IMG/VR virus record: IMGVR_UViG_3300034683_000041 | Location: 1 to 64,000 of that record | Length of the DNA stretch: 64,000 nucleotides | Source: a virus | Reading direction: 5' to 3' (one strand) | Shown: positions 8,284 to 17,280 of the stretch, piece by piece | How positions within the stretch are numbered: the stretch's first letter is position 1 | Layout: every line of letters starts with the position of its first letter | The notes under the pieces: generated by a model | Databases searched by the model: none | The model's input: the letters and a program-made list of their open reading frames with translations, nothing else | Told to the model about the DNA's origin: nothing | Made by a program: the position numbers and the translations under genes

Positions 8284-9615
8284 GTGATATACGGATTTAT
8301 TGTGGACACTATGTTCCACAAAAACGCACCGATCATGTATGCAGATGAAGCATTACCTCCGGTATTTGCTTTAGATGAAGCAATTGAAAACTATTTTGAT
8401 CGACAATTGAAATTTAAAGATCTACGTACAGAGAGAAATAACCCGGAATATTTTGGACAAATTTCCATCCATGCTGATGCTAATAAATTAGATGAAGAGA
8501 ATTTCTTCACCTTACTTACTGATCCACATCGAGATCTCTACTTCAAACTTATAGAACGAATTTATACTGCACAGAATGTGACAGTTGAACAGCTTGAAGA
8601 AGACATCCGCACAGATCCTGAATTTAGTGTGGTGTATATCCAGGAAAGTTTACGTCTTGGTTGGAATATCGTTGGAACAGAAGTTCCGGATGGACATCCT
8701 GGACCAACTGAAGTCGTAGACTTTATCGAGTTTGAACTTAACTTTCCTGAAGTACATGAAAAATTCAAACTCTGGATCAATCGTCAGAAGTTTGCAACGG
8801 ATTATCCGTTATCTACGATAGCGCAAGTTGTACTTCCGTGTGATCACAGTATCCTTCTCAATCCTTCGACAGTTCCTACGACGATCGATGCCATCATAGC
8901 AAGTACTTCTTTTAGTTTTAGCGACGTCGAAAATAAGATCCATACAGGTGATCATTCCGGACTTATGACGTATACCACAAGGTATATCGTAAGTTCAACT
9001 TCTATAAAACGTATGCCTTTTGGTATCCTTTATAAAGGAGCTCAACCTTCTTCTTTGGAGATAAGAAAAGCTATCCGAGAAAAGCTTTTAGGATATGGAA
9101 CTGCTCCAGAAGAAGAATGGAAAAAGATACTTCCTGATCTGTTTGTTACAGGACAGTTCTTCATTCTTCCCTTTTGGGATAACATGATACAACGAGAAGA
9201 TCGTCGTATCTTCCAATCCATATTGCCTACGAAAAGGATTACTGGACTCATAAGTCAAATCTATCCTGCACTTGAAGAAGTGTTCATAGAAAAATATCAA
9301 CAGCTTTTAACTTACGCACAAAACCCAGGGTTCGGTTTAGTTATACCCGATCCATTGAATGAAGTATTTTTCTCTTTGCAGGAAATTCATCCAACTTATC
9401 AACACTACTCGACTCAGAACAATCTTCATACGTTCATGGAAACACATACTAAAGAATTCAGCATACGGTTAAATCGCTGTCTTGCTGTTCTTCTTGGCGA
9501 ATCCATAAACGAAGAGTTCATCTTAAATACGTTCGATGGTATCCGATATATGTCATTTGTCACTTCGGGAATAGAATACCACGTTATACATCCAGAAGAT
9601 TATCCGAAAGAATAA
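8284..9615 (+). CDS. Unknown large protein, possibly structural (GTG start)
   Basis: 443 residues from GTG at 8284, with AGGAGA at 8272. Acidic and soluble, no membrane segment or known motif. It ends before a 30-nt palindromic terminator (9628-9657). Its size and position before the tail-fibre-like genes suggest a virion protein, which is inference only. Confidence 0.7.
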   Translation: MIYGFIVDTMFHKNAPIMYADEALPPVFALDEAIENYFDRQLKFKDLRTERNNPEYFGQISIHADANKLDEENFFTLLTDPHRDLYFKLIERIYTAQNVTVEQLEEDIRTDPEFSVVYIQESLRLGWNIVGTEVPDGHPGPTEVVDFIEFELNFPEVHEKFKLWINRQKFATDYPLSTIAQVVLPCDHSILLNPSTVPTTIDAIIASTSFSFSDVENKIHTGDHSGLMTYTTRYIVSSTSIKRMPFGILYKGAQPSSLEIRKAIREKLLGYGTAPEEEWKKILPDLFVTGQFFILPFWDNMIQREDRRIFQSILPTKRITGLISQIYPALEEVFIEKYQQLLTYAQNPGFGLVIPDPLNEVFFSLQEIHPTYQHYSTQNNLHTFMETHTKEFSIRLNRCLAVLLGESINEEFILNTFDGIRYMSFVTSGIEYHVIHPEDYPKE

Positions 9616-9627
9616 GGTATATCAATG

Positions 9628-9662
9628 TACAAGGTAGTGGGATCCCACTACCTTGTATTTTT
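9628..9662 (+). terminator. Intrinsic terminator, perfect 30-nt palindrome plus T-run
   Basis: TACAAGGTAGTGGGA and its exact inverse, then five T. It ends the 8284 gene. Confidence 0.85.
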
Positions 9663-9675
9663 AAAAGGAGGTACA

Positions 9676-9911
9676 ATGGTTAAAGTAAATACAGTGTGTT
9701 CCCAATCTACTGACACTATCAAGAAATATCCCTCTGGATATTCTTGTAGAAAAAATAATAGAAAAACATACCGCATGGATTGATTTTTTTTGGAAAAATC
9801 ATAGGACAACGATCTAAATATGCAGAAGCGCTTAAAGCTACTGAACAGTTGTCCGACGAAGAAGCATTAATAGCTATTCAGAACATTGTTCCAGATTACA
9901 AATTGGATTAG
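9676..9911 (+). pseudogene. Frameshifted small gene
   Basis: A very strong ribosome site (AAAAGGAGGT, 9664-9673) precedes ATG 9676, but that frame stops at 9783 after 35 codons. Natural-looking sequence continues in the next frame (DILVEKIIEKHTAWIDFF) and, after a run of eight T (9784-9791), in the third frame (GKIIGQRSKYAEALKATEQ), ending at the TAG at 9909. Removing one C near 9739 and one T from the T8 run would restore a protein of about 78 residues. Two single-base insertions in homopolymers suggest a decaying gene; sequencing error or recoding are alternatives. Family unknown. Confidence 0.5.
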
Positions 9912-9914
9912 AAT

Positions 9915-9950
9915 ATAGATAAGTCTCTTCTTTGGAAGAGACTTATCTAT
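9915..9950 (+). terminator. 16-bp perfect hairpin
   Basis: 9915-9930 pairs with 9935-9950, loop TTTG, directly after the frameshifted small gene. Confidence 0.65.
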
Positions 9951-10029
9951 ACAGTTAGTATTCGATATATTTCATAGATGGGATAATTCGAAATATGATA
10001 TGATTATATTTTCACATTTGGAGTAAGTC

Positions 10030-10686
10030 ATGTCACTAAAAAATAACGACAATGGCACTATGTATTATTACAATCCGATAGCCCCATATGAACTTTTAGT
10101 CGAATGCCCACTTGATCTTGAACAAGATTTGTCGTATTCTCCGGGATATTCGTGTTGTACTAAAGTACCTCCCCCAAATCCAAAAAATGGATATGCCATA
10201 TGTTGGGATCACGATAAAAAATCTTGGAGATATGTCATAGATCACAGGGGACAACTGTATTGGACAGAGGATATGACGTACAATGACTCCGGCATTCCTG
10301 TAACCGAACTTGGACCCATACCAGAAGCTAAAACATTCACTAGACCGCCTATTCCTACAAATATACAAAGAAAACGGGTACTTCAAAAAATCGATACTAA
10401 AGAATTGCAGATTCTTGAACAAGGTGTCACGTACAATGGAAAAGCATATAAATCCGATATGTCGTCGATGTTAGAGTATTTGATTTTCCAAAACTCTGCA
10501 GAACAAAAAGAATTTTTGAGAGTACAACTTAAAGATGGATCTTGGACTAAAATTGACAAACAGATGTGTTTTGACATTCTAAAATTATGCAAATATAACT
10601 TAAAGTTAGCCAAAGAATACCGATATGCTAAAACTATGCAGTTAGAGACATATCCCGATCATAAATTAGAATCATTTCCTTTGTAA
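10030..10686 (+). CDS. Tail fibre assembly-like protein
   Basis: 218 residues, ATG after GGAGTAAGTC. Residues 54-100 resemble tail fibre assembly/attachment proteins: a W-rich segment (W59, W66), D71-H72-R73-G74, then TELGPIPEA with a following Pro-rich link (RPPIPT). These proteins act as chaperones or minor parts of receptor-binding fibres. The glycine-rich adhesin-like gene follows, which supports a fibre locus. The C-terminal half (115-218) is not recognised. Confidence 0.55.
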   Translation: MSLKNNDNGTMYYYNPIAPYELLVECPLDLEQDLSYSPGYSCCTKVPPPNPKNGYAICWDHDKKSWRYVIDHRGQLYWTEDMTYNDSGIPVTELGPIPEAKTFTRPPIPTNIQRKRVLQKIDTKELQILEQGVTYNGKAYKSDMSSMLEYLIFQNSAEQKEFLRVQLKDGSWTKIDKQMCFDILKLCKYNLKLAKEYRYAKTMQLETYPDHKLESFPL

Positions 10687-10689
10687 TTT

Positions 10690-10735
10690 AAGTATACTAC
10701 TTTTGAACGTCTAAATACATCTAAAAGTATACTAT
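10690..10735 (+). repeat. Direct repeat of AAGTATACTA
   Basis: AAGTATACTA occurs at about 10690 and again at about 10724, between the fibre-assembly-like gene and the hairpin at 10741. The core AGTATACT is itself palindromic, so an operator or promoter role is conceivable. Confidence 0.35.
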
Positions 10736-10740
10736 GCGAT

Positions 10741-10770
10741 TTGGTTGTACAAATAATCGTGTACAACCAA
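10741..10770 (+). terminator. 10-bp hairpin
   Basis: TTGGTTGTAC pairs with GTACAACCAA across a 10-nt loop; no U-run follows. Confidence 0.45.
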
Positions 10771-10843
10771 CGAAAACATTTGATGCGGGGTATCAACGAA
10801 TTTAATCGTCCGCAGTTATCTTAACGTATATTTGGAGAAACGT

Positions 10844-11857
10844 ATGTTAGCAATAGATTTTCCTAATGCTGCTTCTACGATCAACGATAAGTACTATCGC
10901 GAGATTGTCTCTGAGGAACGATTTGAGTTTCCTTCTACAGCAGAAGATTTTATATCGACTGGAGTGGCTGATCATGATGAGTTCATCAGTGAAGTTGATG
11001 GTGATCCTGTAGTTAGAACATATAACAACTTCACCATCAACGAAGGACATCTTGTTCGTCCTACGAATCGGTGTAAAGGACTGTATCTCAATATTCTTGG
11101 GGATGCACACATCCACGGAACACTGTCCATGACTGCAAGAGGAGCATTTGCTCCTGGTAAGTATGTCGGTATAGACTTGAAAAATAAAGTTATACATTAC
11201 AATCACAGCGATACCTATCCGGAAGATGCGATGTTCGTCATGACGCCTATAGGTGGTCCTCGACTGACAACGTATAATACTCGTGGATCTGACGGAGTGG
11301 GTAACTCGTGTGGAGGCGGTGGATGTGGTGCGGTAGAATACCACTACGGTGGTGTTGGAGGATATGGGGGGGAAGGTACTTCTTTTTCCGGTGGAGCTGG
11401 AGGAGGCGGGACTGCAAGAGGAACCGCAGGCTCTGGTGGTATAAATGCTGGTAGAGGAGGAAACGGATACGGATTCGTCGCTACTACCGGTGTATGGTTT
11501 TCTGCAGGCGGAGGAGCCGGTAACCCTGGAGGACCTGGCTCTTATGGTGGACATACAGGAGAATCTGGCGCAGGTGGTGTGATCATTGTGTTCGTTCATG
11601 GAGATCTCGTTATCCATCCTACAGGGAAGATAGTTTCTGCCGGATCTAAAGGTGGAGATGGGTATGACCCTGGTGGTGGATCTGGTGGTGGTGCCATCCA
11701 TATATTCTACAAGGGGTTATTCGAAGGATCCGATAAGTTATTTGTTCCTGGAGGAGGTGGGGGACGTCCTATCCCTGCAGGAGGATATTCCGGAGCAATT
11801 GGTGCTCCCGGAGGTACCGGATCGATATCCCATCAACGTATACCTAGTATATGGTAA
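10844..11857 (+). CDS. Glycine-rich receptor-binding/adhesin-like tail protein
   Basis: 337 residues from ATG 10844, preceded by TTTGGAGA; an in-frame TTG at 10832 would overlap that ribosome site. Residues about 145-330 contain many Gly runs with Ser/Ala/Tyr/His between them (for example SCGGGGCGAVEYHYGG and GGAGGGGTARG), broken by a beta segment (GGVIIVFVHGDLVIHPTGK). Such glycine-rich blocks are typical of fibre-tip adhesins built from polyglycine-II helices, as in T-even gp38, and of related tail proteins. The N-terminal 100 residues would anchor it to the fibre. Receptor unknown. Confidence 0.65.
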   Translation: MLAIDFPNAASTINDKYYREIVSEERFEFPSTAEDFISTGVADHDEFISEVDGDPVVRTYNNFTINEGHLVRPTNRCKGLYLNILGDAHIHGTLSMTARGAFAPGKYVGIDLKNKVIHYNHSDTYPEDAMFVMTPIGGPRLTTYNTRGSDGVGNSCGGGGCGAVEYHYGGVGGYGGEGTSFSGGAGGGGTARGTAGSGGINAGRGGNGYGFVATTGVWFSAGGGAGNPGGPGSYGGHTGESGAGGVIIVFVHGDLVIHPTGKIVSAGSKGGDGYDPGGGSGGGAIHIFYKGLFEGSDKLFVPGGGGGRPIPAGGYSGAIGAPGGTGSISHQRIPSIW

Positions 11858-11989
11858 TGATTATCAGATATGTCTCCCTTTTTTAGGGAGACATATCTTT
11901 TTTAATGTGAAAGGCACTTCTAATTGATGTACAGTTATTTCTAGTTAAGCACATCTTATGCCCTAACTCCCAGACAAAGGAGATGTATA

Positions 11990-12595
11990 ATGCAAGTCAA
12001 TGTGAACTGGACATATAAGTTTGGATTCATTGAGGCATTTGAATCGCTGAACGGTATATATAAAGTAGTTCAAATCATGTCGTATAAAGAATTGTTGGAT
12101 AGCAATCTTTCTCTTTACGATGGACTTTATGTTCACGTAAATAAAACACAACAGGATTTGGACAACGATGTAGCCAAATACAGAACAGACGATATCCTCA
12201 AATTAGAATCTGTGATTGACAAAACAAAGGTTTATTACATTCCCAGCAAAATATTACGGTTTATACCGGAAACAAATGTTAATAAATACGCTAAATTAGC
12301 AGTGGGTTTAAATGTTGGCCCGTGTAATAGTAAAGAAGATTTGGATCACATTGTAGAAGCACTCCAGCAACTGATGACTAAAATGTTCGGGATCTCTCAG
12401 TCTCCGAGTGTTTTTAGTGTAGGAAGTGTGTGGTTAACAGATGCCGAATATGCGACTATAACCGCAGAACGGGATAACGAAGCTAGAGAAGTCATCAATT
12501 ATTATGGAGAAAATAAAAAGCTTCTTGAAACTATCAGTCAGCAAAATGAAACAATACGTCAACTACAATTGTTGATCAAAGACCATTTAGGCTAA
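11990..12595 (+). CDS. Unknown protein with C-terminal coiled coil
   Basis: 201 residues, ATG after AAAGGAGATG. The last 45 residues (ENKKLLETISQQNETIRQLQ) form a heptad-like coiled coil, suggesting oligomerisation. It lies 14 nt before the 640-residue protein, so both are probably part of one tail or fibre subassembly. Confidence 0.65.
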   Translation: MQVNVNWTYKFGFIEAFESLNGIYKVVQIMSYKELLDSNLSLYDGLYVHVNKTQQDLDNDVAKYRTDDILKLESVIDKTKVYYIPSKILRFIPETNVNKYAKLAVGLNVGPCNSKEDLDHIVEALQQLMTKMFGISQSPSVFSVGSVWLTDAEYATITAERDNEAREVINYYGENKKLLETISQQNETIRQLQLLIKDHLG

Positions 12596-12609
12596 AGGAG
12601 TATTTCGTT

Positions 12610-14532
12610 ATGTATTTAACCCCAGATTTGACTGCAGAAAATCTTCTTTATCGAAAAGATAATGATGTACGGATGATTATATCTGCAGAACAAAAACTCA
12701 CGTTCACTAGTCCTATCTATTCCGATACTATCAATATGGTTTTGATGGGTACACAAAATCAGACACTTATCAAAGGTATTGATTGGACAGTACGTTCGGA
12801 AGATATTGCTATAGAAAGTACTTCTCAGATGCGTCTTATAGACCACACATTTAACAAAGAACTTGTGCGCAGTATAACGATCATCAAACCGTATGTTGCA
12901 GATTACAAGATCTTTATGACTTATCAGATGCTCTATCCTGAGCATAGTAAAGTCGCATTGAATGAAACAGAAGAGGTACTTGAATTTACGCCAGATCTGT
13001 TAACACATATACTTCAATTATTACGTGCACACGATAGACTGTTATCTCCTATAACTGATGTACATAGTCCGGTAGAACGTAATCCTAGGATGTTCGAAAT
13101 TGATCAGCACAAAGAACTTCCTGAGAACTTTGTTTCTAACGAATTACATAGCGTAAATACTCTAGAGCAAATTCACACGATCCATCCTATCGGCGGAGCA
13201 TTTTTCAAAGATTCGCTCGTTGTAGAAAAAGTAGATCCTACAGTCAGCGATCCTATGGCACATGTCCCTGAAAATGTACTTATCCCTGGAGTAGACTACA
13301 AAGTATTTGGTTGTGATTATCACAAGACAAGTATGACTAAGAATACTTCTGGTGTATATAGATTCGTCCTGTTCACAAAAGCATTTGTGGGTCAAGTCAA
13401 AGTAAGCTATCATGCATATGGCGGAGATCCTACACTGTACGACATACGTCAACAAGAAGAATCTATCGATAACATACGCCGATATGTTCTTGAATCTCAG
13501 TTACTTACTCCCAAGACATTAGGCAACACACCACAAATCATCACAATTTCCAATAGAATATTGGAATTGGAGGAAAAGATGCGTATATTAGCACAACAAG
13601 GTCGTCCTTCTTACGGAGATGTAAGTCACGGCGGTACGCTTATCAAAAAGATCACATCTGTAGATGACGAACTTCACTGGTACACTATCGCAGAATTATT
13701 CAAAGTAGACGGTTCTGAAGAAGTATTTATAGCCGACATCATGCGTCTGTCTATACAGACACTTTACACAAAATTCACATTTGACGTTTTAGTCAATGTA
13801 AATATTGAACATCCTACTGATCGACTTGAAGTTGCATGTACTTCAGCAACGTATCCTAAAGGATATATTCCTTTTGAAGATTATTCCCAAATAGAAAATA
13901 TCATTCGTCCTCAGTTTAGGATCATTTGGAATGAAAATACGGTGGAAGGTTCCGGTATCTTTTTACAGATCGGGATGCGTCTTAAAGGATACGTCGAAGA
14001 AACTTTGGCTATCGAAGACATGAGTGGACAGCAATCTGCTTGGAAACTTATACCTACTCCTGTAGAAGCATCTCTTCCTGAAGATAATTTGATAGCACTT
14101 CCTAGTAACAACCACACTTGGGACGTACTTAACCCGAATAGTCGCTCTGAAAGTCAGATGATACCCTTCCCGGATGGGCACCTTATTTGGGCAGGACAAG
14201 AAGCGCTTAACCGTCCTAACTCGGGATGGATGAGTCATCGGTTAGTACATCTTCTTGAAAAAGATACTGACATCCGTAAGATCAAACAGATCCGTTGTGA
14301 TCTTACTGAAGAAGGTGGAAATCGATTCCCCATTATGTTCAACTTCATTCGCGGCTCTGAAAAGTTACAATCCAGTACGACGTTTAACTACAACGGAAAA
14401 CCTTCTTACATGGTTGCGCAGATAACACGCGATGCAGTAAATGGGAATATAGTTATTGATATAGCTGCAGACATCGTTGCAGGTCCTACTGCTAACCGAC
14501 TTGATTTAAGTCAAGTCTTAGTCTTCTTCTAA
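12610..14532 (+). CDS. Large unknown protein, probable tail/fibre structural
   Basis: 640 residues, ATG after AAAGGAG. Rich in beta-forming sequence without membrane segments. Located in the fibre-like block between the coiled-coil protein and three small genes. No family motif seen; a virion role is inferred from size and context. Confidence 0.65.
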   Translation: MYLTPDLTAENLLYRKDNDVRMIISAEQKLTFTSPIYSDTINMVLMGTQNQTLIKGIDWTVRSEDIAIESTSQMRLIDHTFNKELVRSITIIKPYVADYKIFMTYQMLYPEHSKVALNETEEVLEFTPDLLTHILQLLRAHDRLLSPITDVHSPVERNPRMFEIDQHKELPENFVSNELHSVNTLEQIHTIHPIGGAFFKDSLVVEKVDPTVSDPMAHVPENVLIPGVDYKVFGCDYHKTSMTKNTSGVYRFVLFTKAFVGQVKVSYHAYGGDPTLYDIRQQEESIDNIRRYVLESQLLTPKTLGNTPQIITISNRILELEEKMRILAQQGRPSYGDVSHGGTLIKKITSVDDELHWYTIAELFKVDGSEEVFIADIMRLSIQTLYTKFTFDVLVNVNIEHPTDRLEVACTSATYPKGYIPFEDYSQIENIIRPQFRIIWNENTVEGSGIFLQIGMRLKGYVEETLAIEDMSGQQSAWKLIPTPVEASLPEDNLIALPSNNHTWDVLNPNSRSESQMIPFPDGHLIWAGQEALNRPNSGWMSHRLVHLLEKDTDIRKIKQIRCDLTEEGGNRFPIMFNFIRGSEKLQSSTTFNYNGKPSYMVAQITRDAVNGNIVIDIAADIVAGPTANRLDLSQVLVFF

Positions 14533-14543
14533 AAGGACGTGTT

Positions 14544-14768
14544 ATGATCTTGGTAGACACAAAGAAAATACCGGAACTTAATAAACATTTTGTGATCTCA
14601 TGGTACTGCGTAACCAAAGCTCAGCTCCGAGACATGAAACTTAAAAGTTCTCAAAAAGTATTTAACCATGGAGATATACCTAAAGGGTTTTACACTAACT
14701 CGGCACAATTCTTTGTCGAAGAAGGTATACTCAGAAATGGTTACGGCATCTTAAAACGTATCTCTTGA
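14544..14768 (+). CDS. Small unknown protein
   Basis: 74 residues, ATG after AAAGGACG, 11 nt after the preceding stop. Contains a Lys-rich stretch (DMKLKSSQKVF). Followed by a 12-bp hairpin at 14796. No family recognised. Confidence 0.65.
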   Translation: MILVDTKKIPELNKHFVISWYCVTKAQLRDMKLKSSQKVFNHGDIPKGFYTNSAQFFVEEGILRNGYGILKRIS

Positions 14769-14795
14769 TTTTCTTCTCTATTCCTTCCTTCTACT

Positions 14796-14824
14796 GTGTA
14801 TGAGTCCGGATAGGACTCATACAC
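14796..14824 (+). terminator. 12-bp hairpin
   Basis: 14796-14807 pairs with 14813-14824, between small genes; no strong U-run. Confidence 0.6.
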
Positions 14825-14860
14825 TATCAATAACAATACCTGATATTTAGGAGGTAGTTT

Positions 14861-15076
14861 ATGCGTACTCGTTATGACGTTACTTTAATGTCAGGAAATT
14901 TGATAACACGTTGTAGACAGTTCATAATAAAAAACCAAGATGGTACTTGGTATGATGAGAATACGGCTATGACGTTTTCTTCAGAAAATGATATCTATCA
15001 GTACTATGGCAAAAATGACATCTTAGTTATCTTAACACCAGTCGAGGAGATGAGAATATGTGGGCATTCGCTATAG
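14861..15076 (+). CDS. Small unknown protein, overlaps next gene
   Basis: 71 residues, ATG after AGGAGGTAG. Its last 19 nt overlap the next gene, whose ribosome site (GAGGAGA) lies inside it, so translation is probably coupled. No family recognised. Confidence 0.65.
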   Translation: MRTRYDVTLMSGNLITRCRQFIIKNQDGTWYDENTAMTFSSENDIYQYYGKNDILVILTPVEEMRICGHSL

Positions 15077-15723
15077 ACCGACAATACTTTATTGTATTCG
15101 ATAAAACTCAAAAAGAGTACGATGTGTTGTCATATCCACACTATCCTACAACCGATGAAGATGTCGGCATAATCATGGTCGACAACAGAAATCCTAAAAC
15201 TCCTATCATTTCTGGATATGGGGGAGTTGACGACATAGTGTCTAACTACAACCACCCTCTGACTTCTTTGGTTATTTACATGGCTCAAAAGCACATGGAA
15301 CTTCTTCCCGTAGCATATTGGGACATGACACAATTGCATGCAACTGCCAATCCATTCTATTTTGAAGATTTCTTTGTCAGACAGTTGTCTCTCATAATCT
15401 CAGATGAAGAAGGTAAGATCCCAAATATCGAGGATGAATTAAAATATAAGGATAACTCTTGGTCACGTATATTTGGAGTGGTTTATCACGGAGAACACAA
15501 AGTACAAACTAAAGTCAAAACACTTGTTCGTCCGATACTGTTCCTCGGAATGAGAGACGGACAGATCATCCTCGGTAAAACTACTAATAGTTATCATGTT
15601 GATGAAGATGCCCCAGATATCATGTTCGGAAGGATCCATCTGAATGAAGATGTCGCTGTCGATTTGAAACCTCTAGCTCCCTATGACAGTGAAGAAATTC
15701 GTTCTATTGTACCAAGTAATTAA
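15058..15723 (+). CDS. Unknown protein
   Basis: 221 residues, ATG 15058 within the end of the 71-residue gene. Soluble, no motif. Ends before the hairpin 15733-15758, closing the fibre-like block. Coupled expression with the 14861 gene is inferred. Confidence 0.7.
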   Translation: MWAFAIDRQYFIVFDKTQKEYDVLSYPHYPTTDEDVGIIMVDNRNPKTPIISGYGGVDDIVSNYNHPLTSLVIYMAQKHMELLPVAYWDMTQLHATANPFYFEDFFVRQLSLIISDEEGKIPNIEDELKYKDNSWSRIFGVVYHGEHKVQTKVKTLVRPILFLGMRDGQIILGKTTNSYHVDEDAPDIMFGRIHLNEDVAVDLKPLAPYDSEEIRSIVPSN

Positions 15724-15732
15724 TTTCGACAA

Positions 15733-15758
15733 GAGAAGAGTTCTTAGGAACTCTTCTC
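15733..15758 (+). terminator. 11-bp hairpin
   Basis: GAGAAGAGTTC pairs with GAACTCTTCTC, loop TTAG. It separates the fibre-like block from the TATATTAC element at 15786. Confidence 0.65.
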
Positions 15759-15785
15759 ATTGCAAGCTCTATCCGTTTTGAAGGA

Positions 15786-15793
15786 TATATTAC
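15786..15793 (+). promoter_or_regulatory. TATATTAC early-type promoter element
   Basis: Exact octamer (GGATATATTACTAT) 41 nt before the ATG of the DUF285 repeat gene. Confidence 0.65.
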
Positions 15794-15834
15794 TATTGTG
15801 TATCTATACCTGAATTCATTTAAGGAGAATCACT

Positions 15835-17178
15835 ATGTCTGAAGTACAAAATACTATCGTAGCTACAGATGACAATATCGTGTACATCGTTAGCTCCGAG
15901 ATCAAACGGTTGGGAGACCGTGCTGATCTTAATCACATAGATGTCAGTAACATTACTGACATGTCGTGTCTGTTTAATACGTCTTCATTCAATGGAGACA
16001 TATCCAAGTGGAATGTATCAAACGTTAAGGATATGTCTTGGATGTTCTCAGAATCTGAGTTCAATGGAGACATATCTGACTGGAATGTATCTGGTGTAGT
16101 AAACATGCACGGCATGTTCTCACATTCTAAGTTCGATCAGGATATATCGAACTGGGATGTGTCTCATGTTGAAGATATGTCTTATATGTTCGATGAGTCT
16201 CAGTTCAATCAAGACATATCGTCTTGGGACGTATCGAACGTTACTGAGATGAATAACATGTTCGAACGTTCTGTATTCAATGGGGATATCGCATCCTGGG
16301 ATGTCAGTAACGTTAAGAACATGCGTACAATGTTCACATACTCACGATTCAACAGAGATATCTCCCGGTGGGATGTGAGTAATGTGGTATTCATGTCTTG
16401 GATGTTTGCATCTTCAGTATTCGACGGGGATATATCTGGATGGGATGTATCCAACGTCAGAGATATGTCTCACATGTTCGAACGTTCTAAGTTCAATCGG
16501 GACATATCTAAATGGAATGTGTCTAACGTTAAATACATGCAACACATGTTCTCAGAATCAATATTCAACCAAGACATATCTTCTTGGAATATTGGTCGAG
16601 TAAAAGATATGTCTGGCATGTTCGAACGTTCGATATTCGATCAGGACATATCCCGATGGGATGTGTCGCACGTTACAAATATGTTTGGAATGTTCTCACA
16701 CTCTAAGTTCAAAGGGGATCTATCCAAATGGGACGTAAGTGAAGTCGAGAACATGCGCTGCATGTTCTCAGAATCTGTGTTCAATAGAGACATATCCATG
16801 TGGGACGTATCGAACGTTAAAGATATGTTTGGTATGTTCACAAATTCGATGTTCAACCAAGACATATCTGACTGGGATGTCTCTAATGTTAAAACAATGA
16901 AAGGGATGTTCTCAAAATCCAGGTTTGACCAAGACATATCGACATGGAATGTGTCTCAGGTTACAGATATGTCTTGGATGTTCTATAGATCCGTGTTCAA
17001 CCAGGACATAGCTTTGTGGGACGTGTCTAACGTAACTGGCATGGAATATATGTTCTACCGTGCTAAGTTCAATCAAGACATATCCCGATGGGATGTGTCC
17101 GATACGACTGACGTATCCGGCATGTTTGAAGGATCTCCTTTAGAACAACATCCTCCGATGTGGAACAAACAAAAATAG
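15835..17178 (+). CDS. BspA-like / DUF285 repeat protein
   Basis: 447 residues, ATG after AAGGAGAATC. After about 35 residues the protein is almost entirely a 24-residue repeat of the form FNxDISxWDVSNVxDMxxMFxxSx, present about 16 times with a degenerate first copy. This is the DUF285/BspA-type solenoid, known from Mycoplasma lipoproteins, Listeria and other surface proteins that bind partners. No signal peptide or anchor is visible, so it probably acts inside the cell or on the virion. A TATATTAC element and flanking hairpins suggest a single-gene early transcript, which would point to a host-interaction role. Near-identical repeats may expand or contract by recombination. Confidence 0.85.
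   Translation: MSEVQNTIVATDDNIVYIVSSEIKRLGDRADLNHIDVSNITDMSCLFNTSSFNGDISKWNVSNVKDMSWMFSESEFNGDISDWNVSGVVNMHGMFSHSKFDQDISNWDVSHVEDMSYMFDESQFNQDISSWDVSNVTEMNNMFERSVFNGDIASWDVSNVKNMRTMFTYSRFNRDISRWDVSNVVFMSWMFASSVFDGDISGWDVSNVRDMSHMFERSKFNRDISKWNVSNVKYMQHMFSESIFNQDISSWNIGRVKDMSGMFERSIFDQDISRWDVSHVTNMFGMFSHSKFKGDLSKWDVSEVENMRCMFSESVFNRDISMWDVSNVKDMFGMFTNSMFNQDISDWDVSNVKTMKGMFSKSRFDQDISTWNVSQVTDMSWMFYRSVFNQDIALWDVSNVTGMEYMFYRAKFNQDISRWDVSDTTDVSGMFEGSPLEQHPPMWNKQK
15965..17120 (+). repeat. 72-bp tandem coding repeats
   Basis: DNA-level repetition of a 72-bp unit (24 codons) within the DUF285 gene; GACATATC, TGGGATGT and ATGTTC recur in register. Units have diverged mostly at linker codons. Confidence 0.85.
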
Positions 17179-17196
17179 AAACGTTAGTACGTACGG

Positions 17197-17233
17197 TAAG
17201 AGAGTTCCTCCTTGACCGGGAGGAACTCTCTTA
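17197..17233 (+). terminator. 15-bp hairpin after the DUF285 gene
   Basis: 17197-17211 pairs with 17219-17233, loop TTGACCG. Confidence 0.7.
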
Positions 17234-17266
17234 TATCAAGATATGTCATTCGATTTATTTGAAGGA

Positions 17267-17274
17267 TATATTAC
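17267..17274 (+). promoter_or_regulatory. TATATTAC element with no ORF downstream
   Basis: Exact octamer in GGATATATTACTTTTTT, after a terminator and pointing into 160 nt without a gene. Confidence 0.65.
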
Positions 17275-17280
17275 TTTTTT

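Noticed and set aside
10847-11701. 284-codon minus-strand ORF opposite the glycine-rich gene
   Set aside because: Low-complexity Ser/Thr/Arg sequence arising as the complement of Gly codons; no ribosome site; the plus frame has clear family features.
11652-11927. 91-codon plus ORF overlapping the end of the Gly-rich gene
   Set aside because: No ribosome site, and it mostly overlaps coding sequence with recognised composition.
15965-17120. CRISPR-like regular repetition
   Set aside because: Repeats are in-frame 72-bp coding units with no spacers; it is a protein solenoid.
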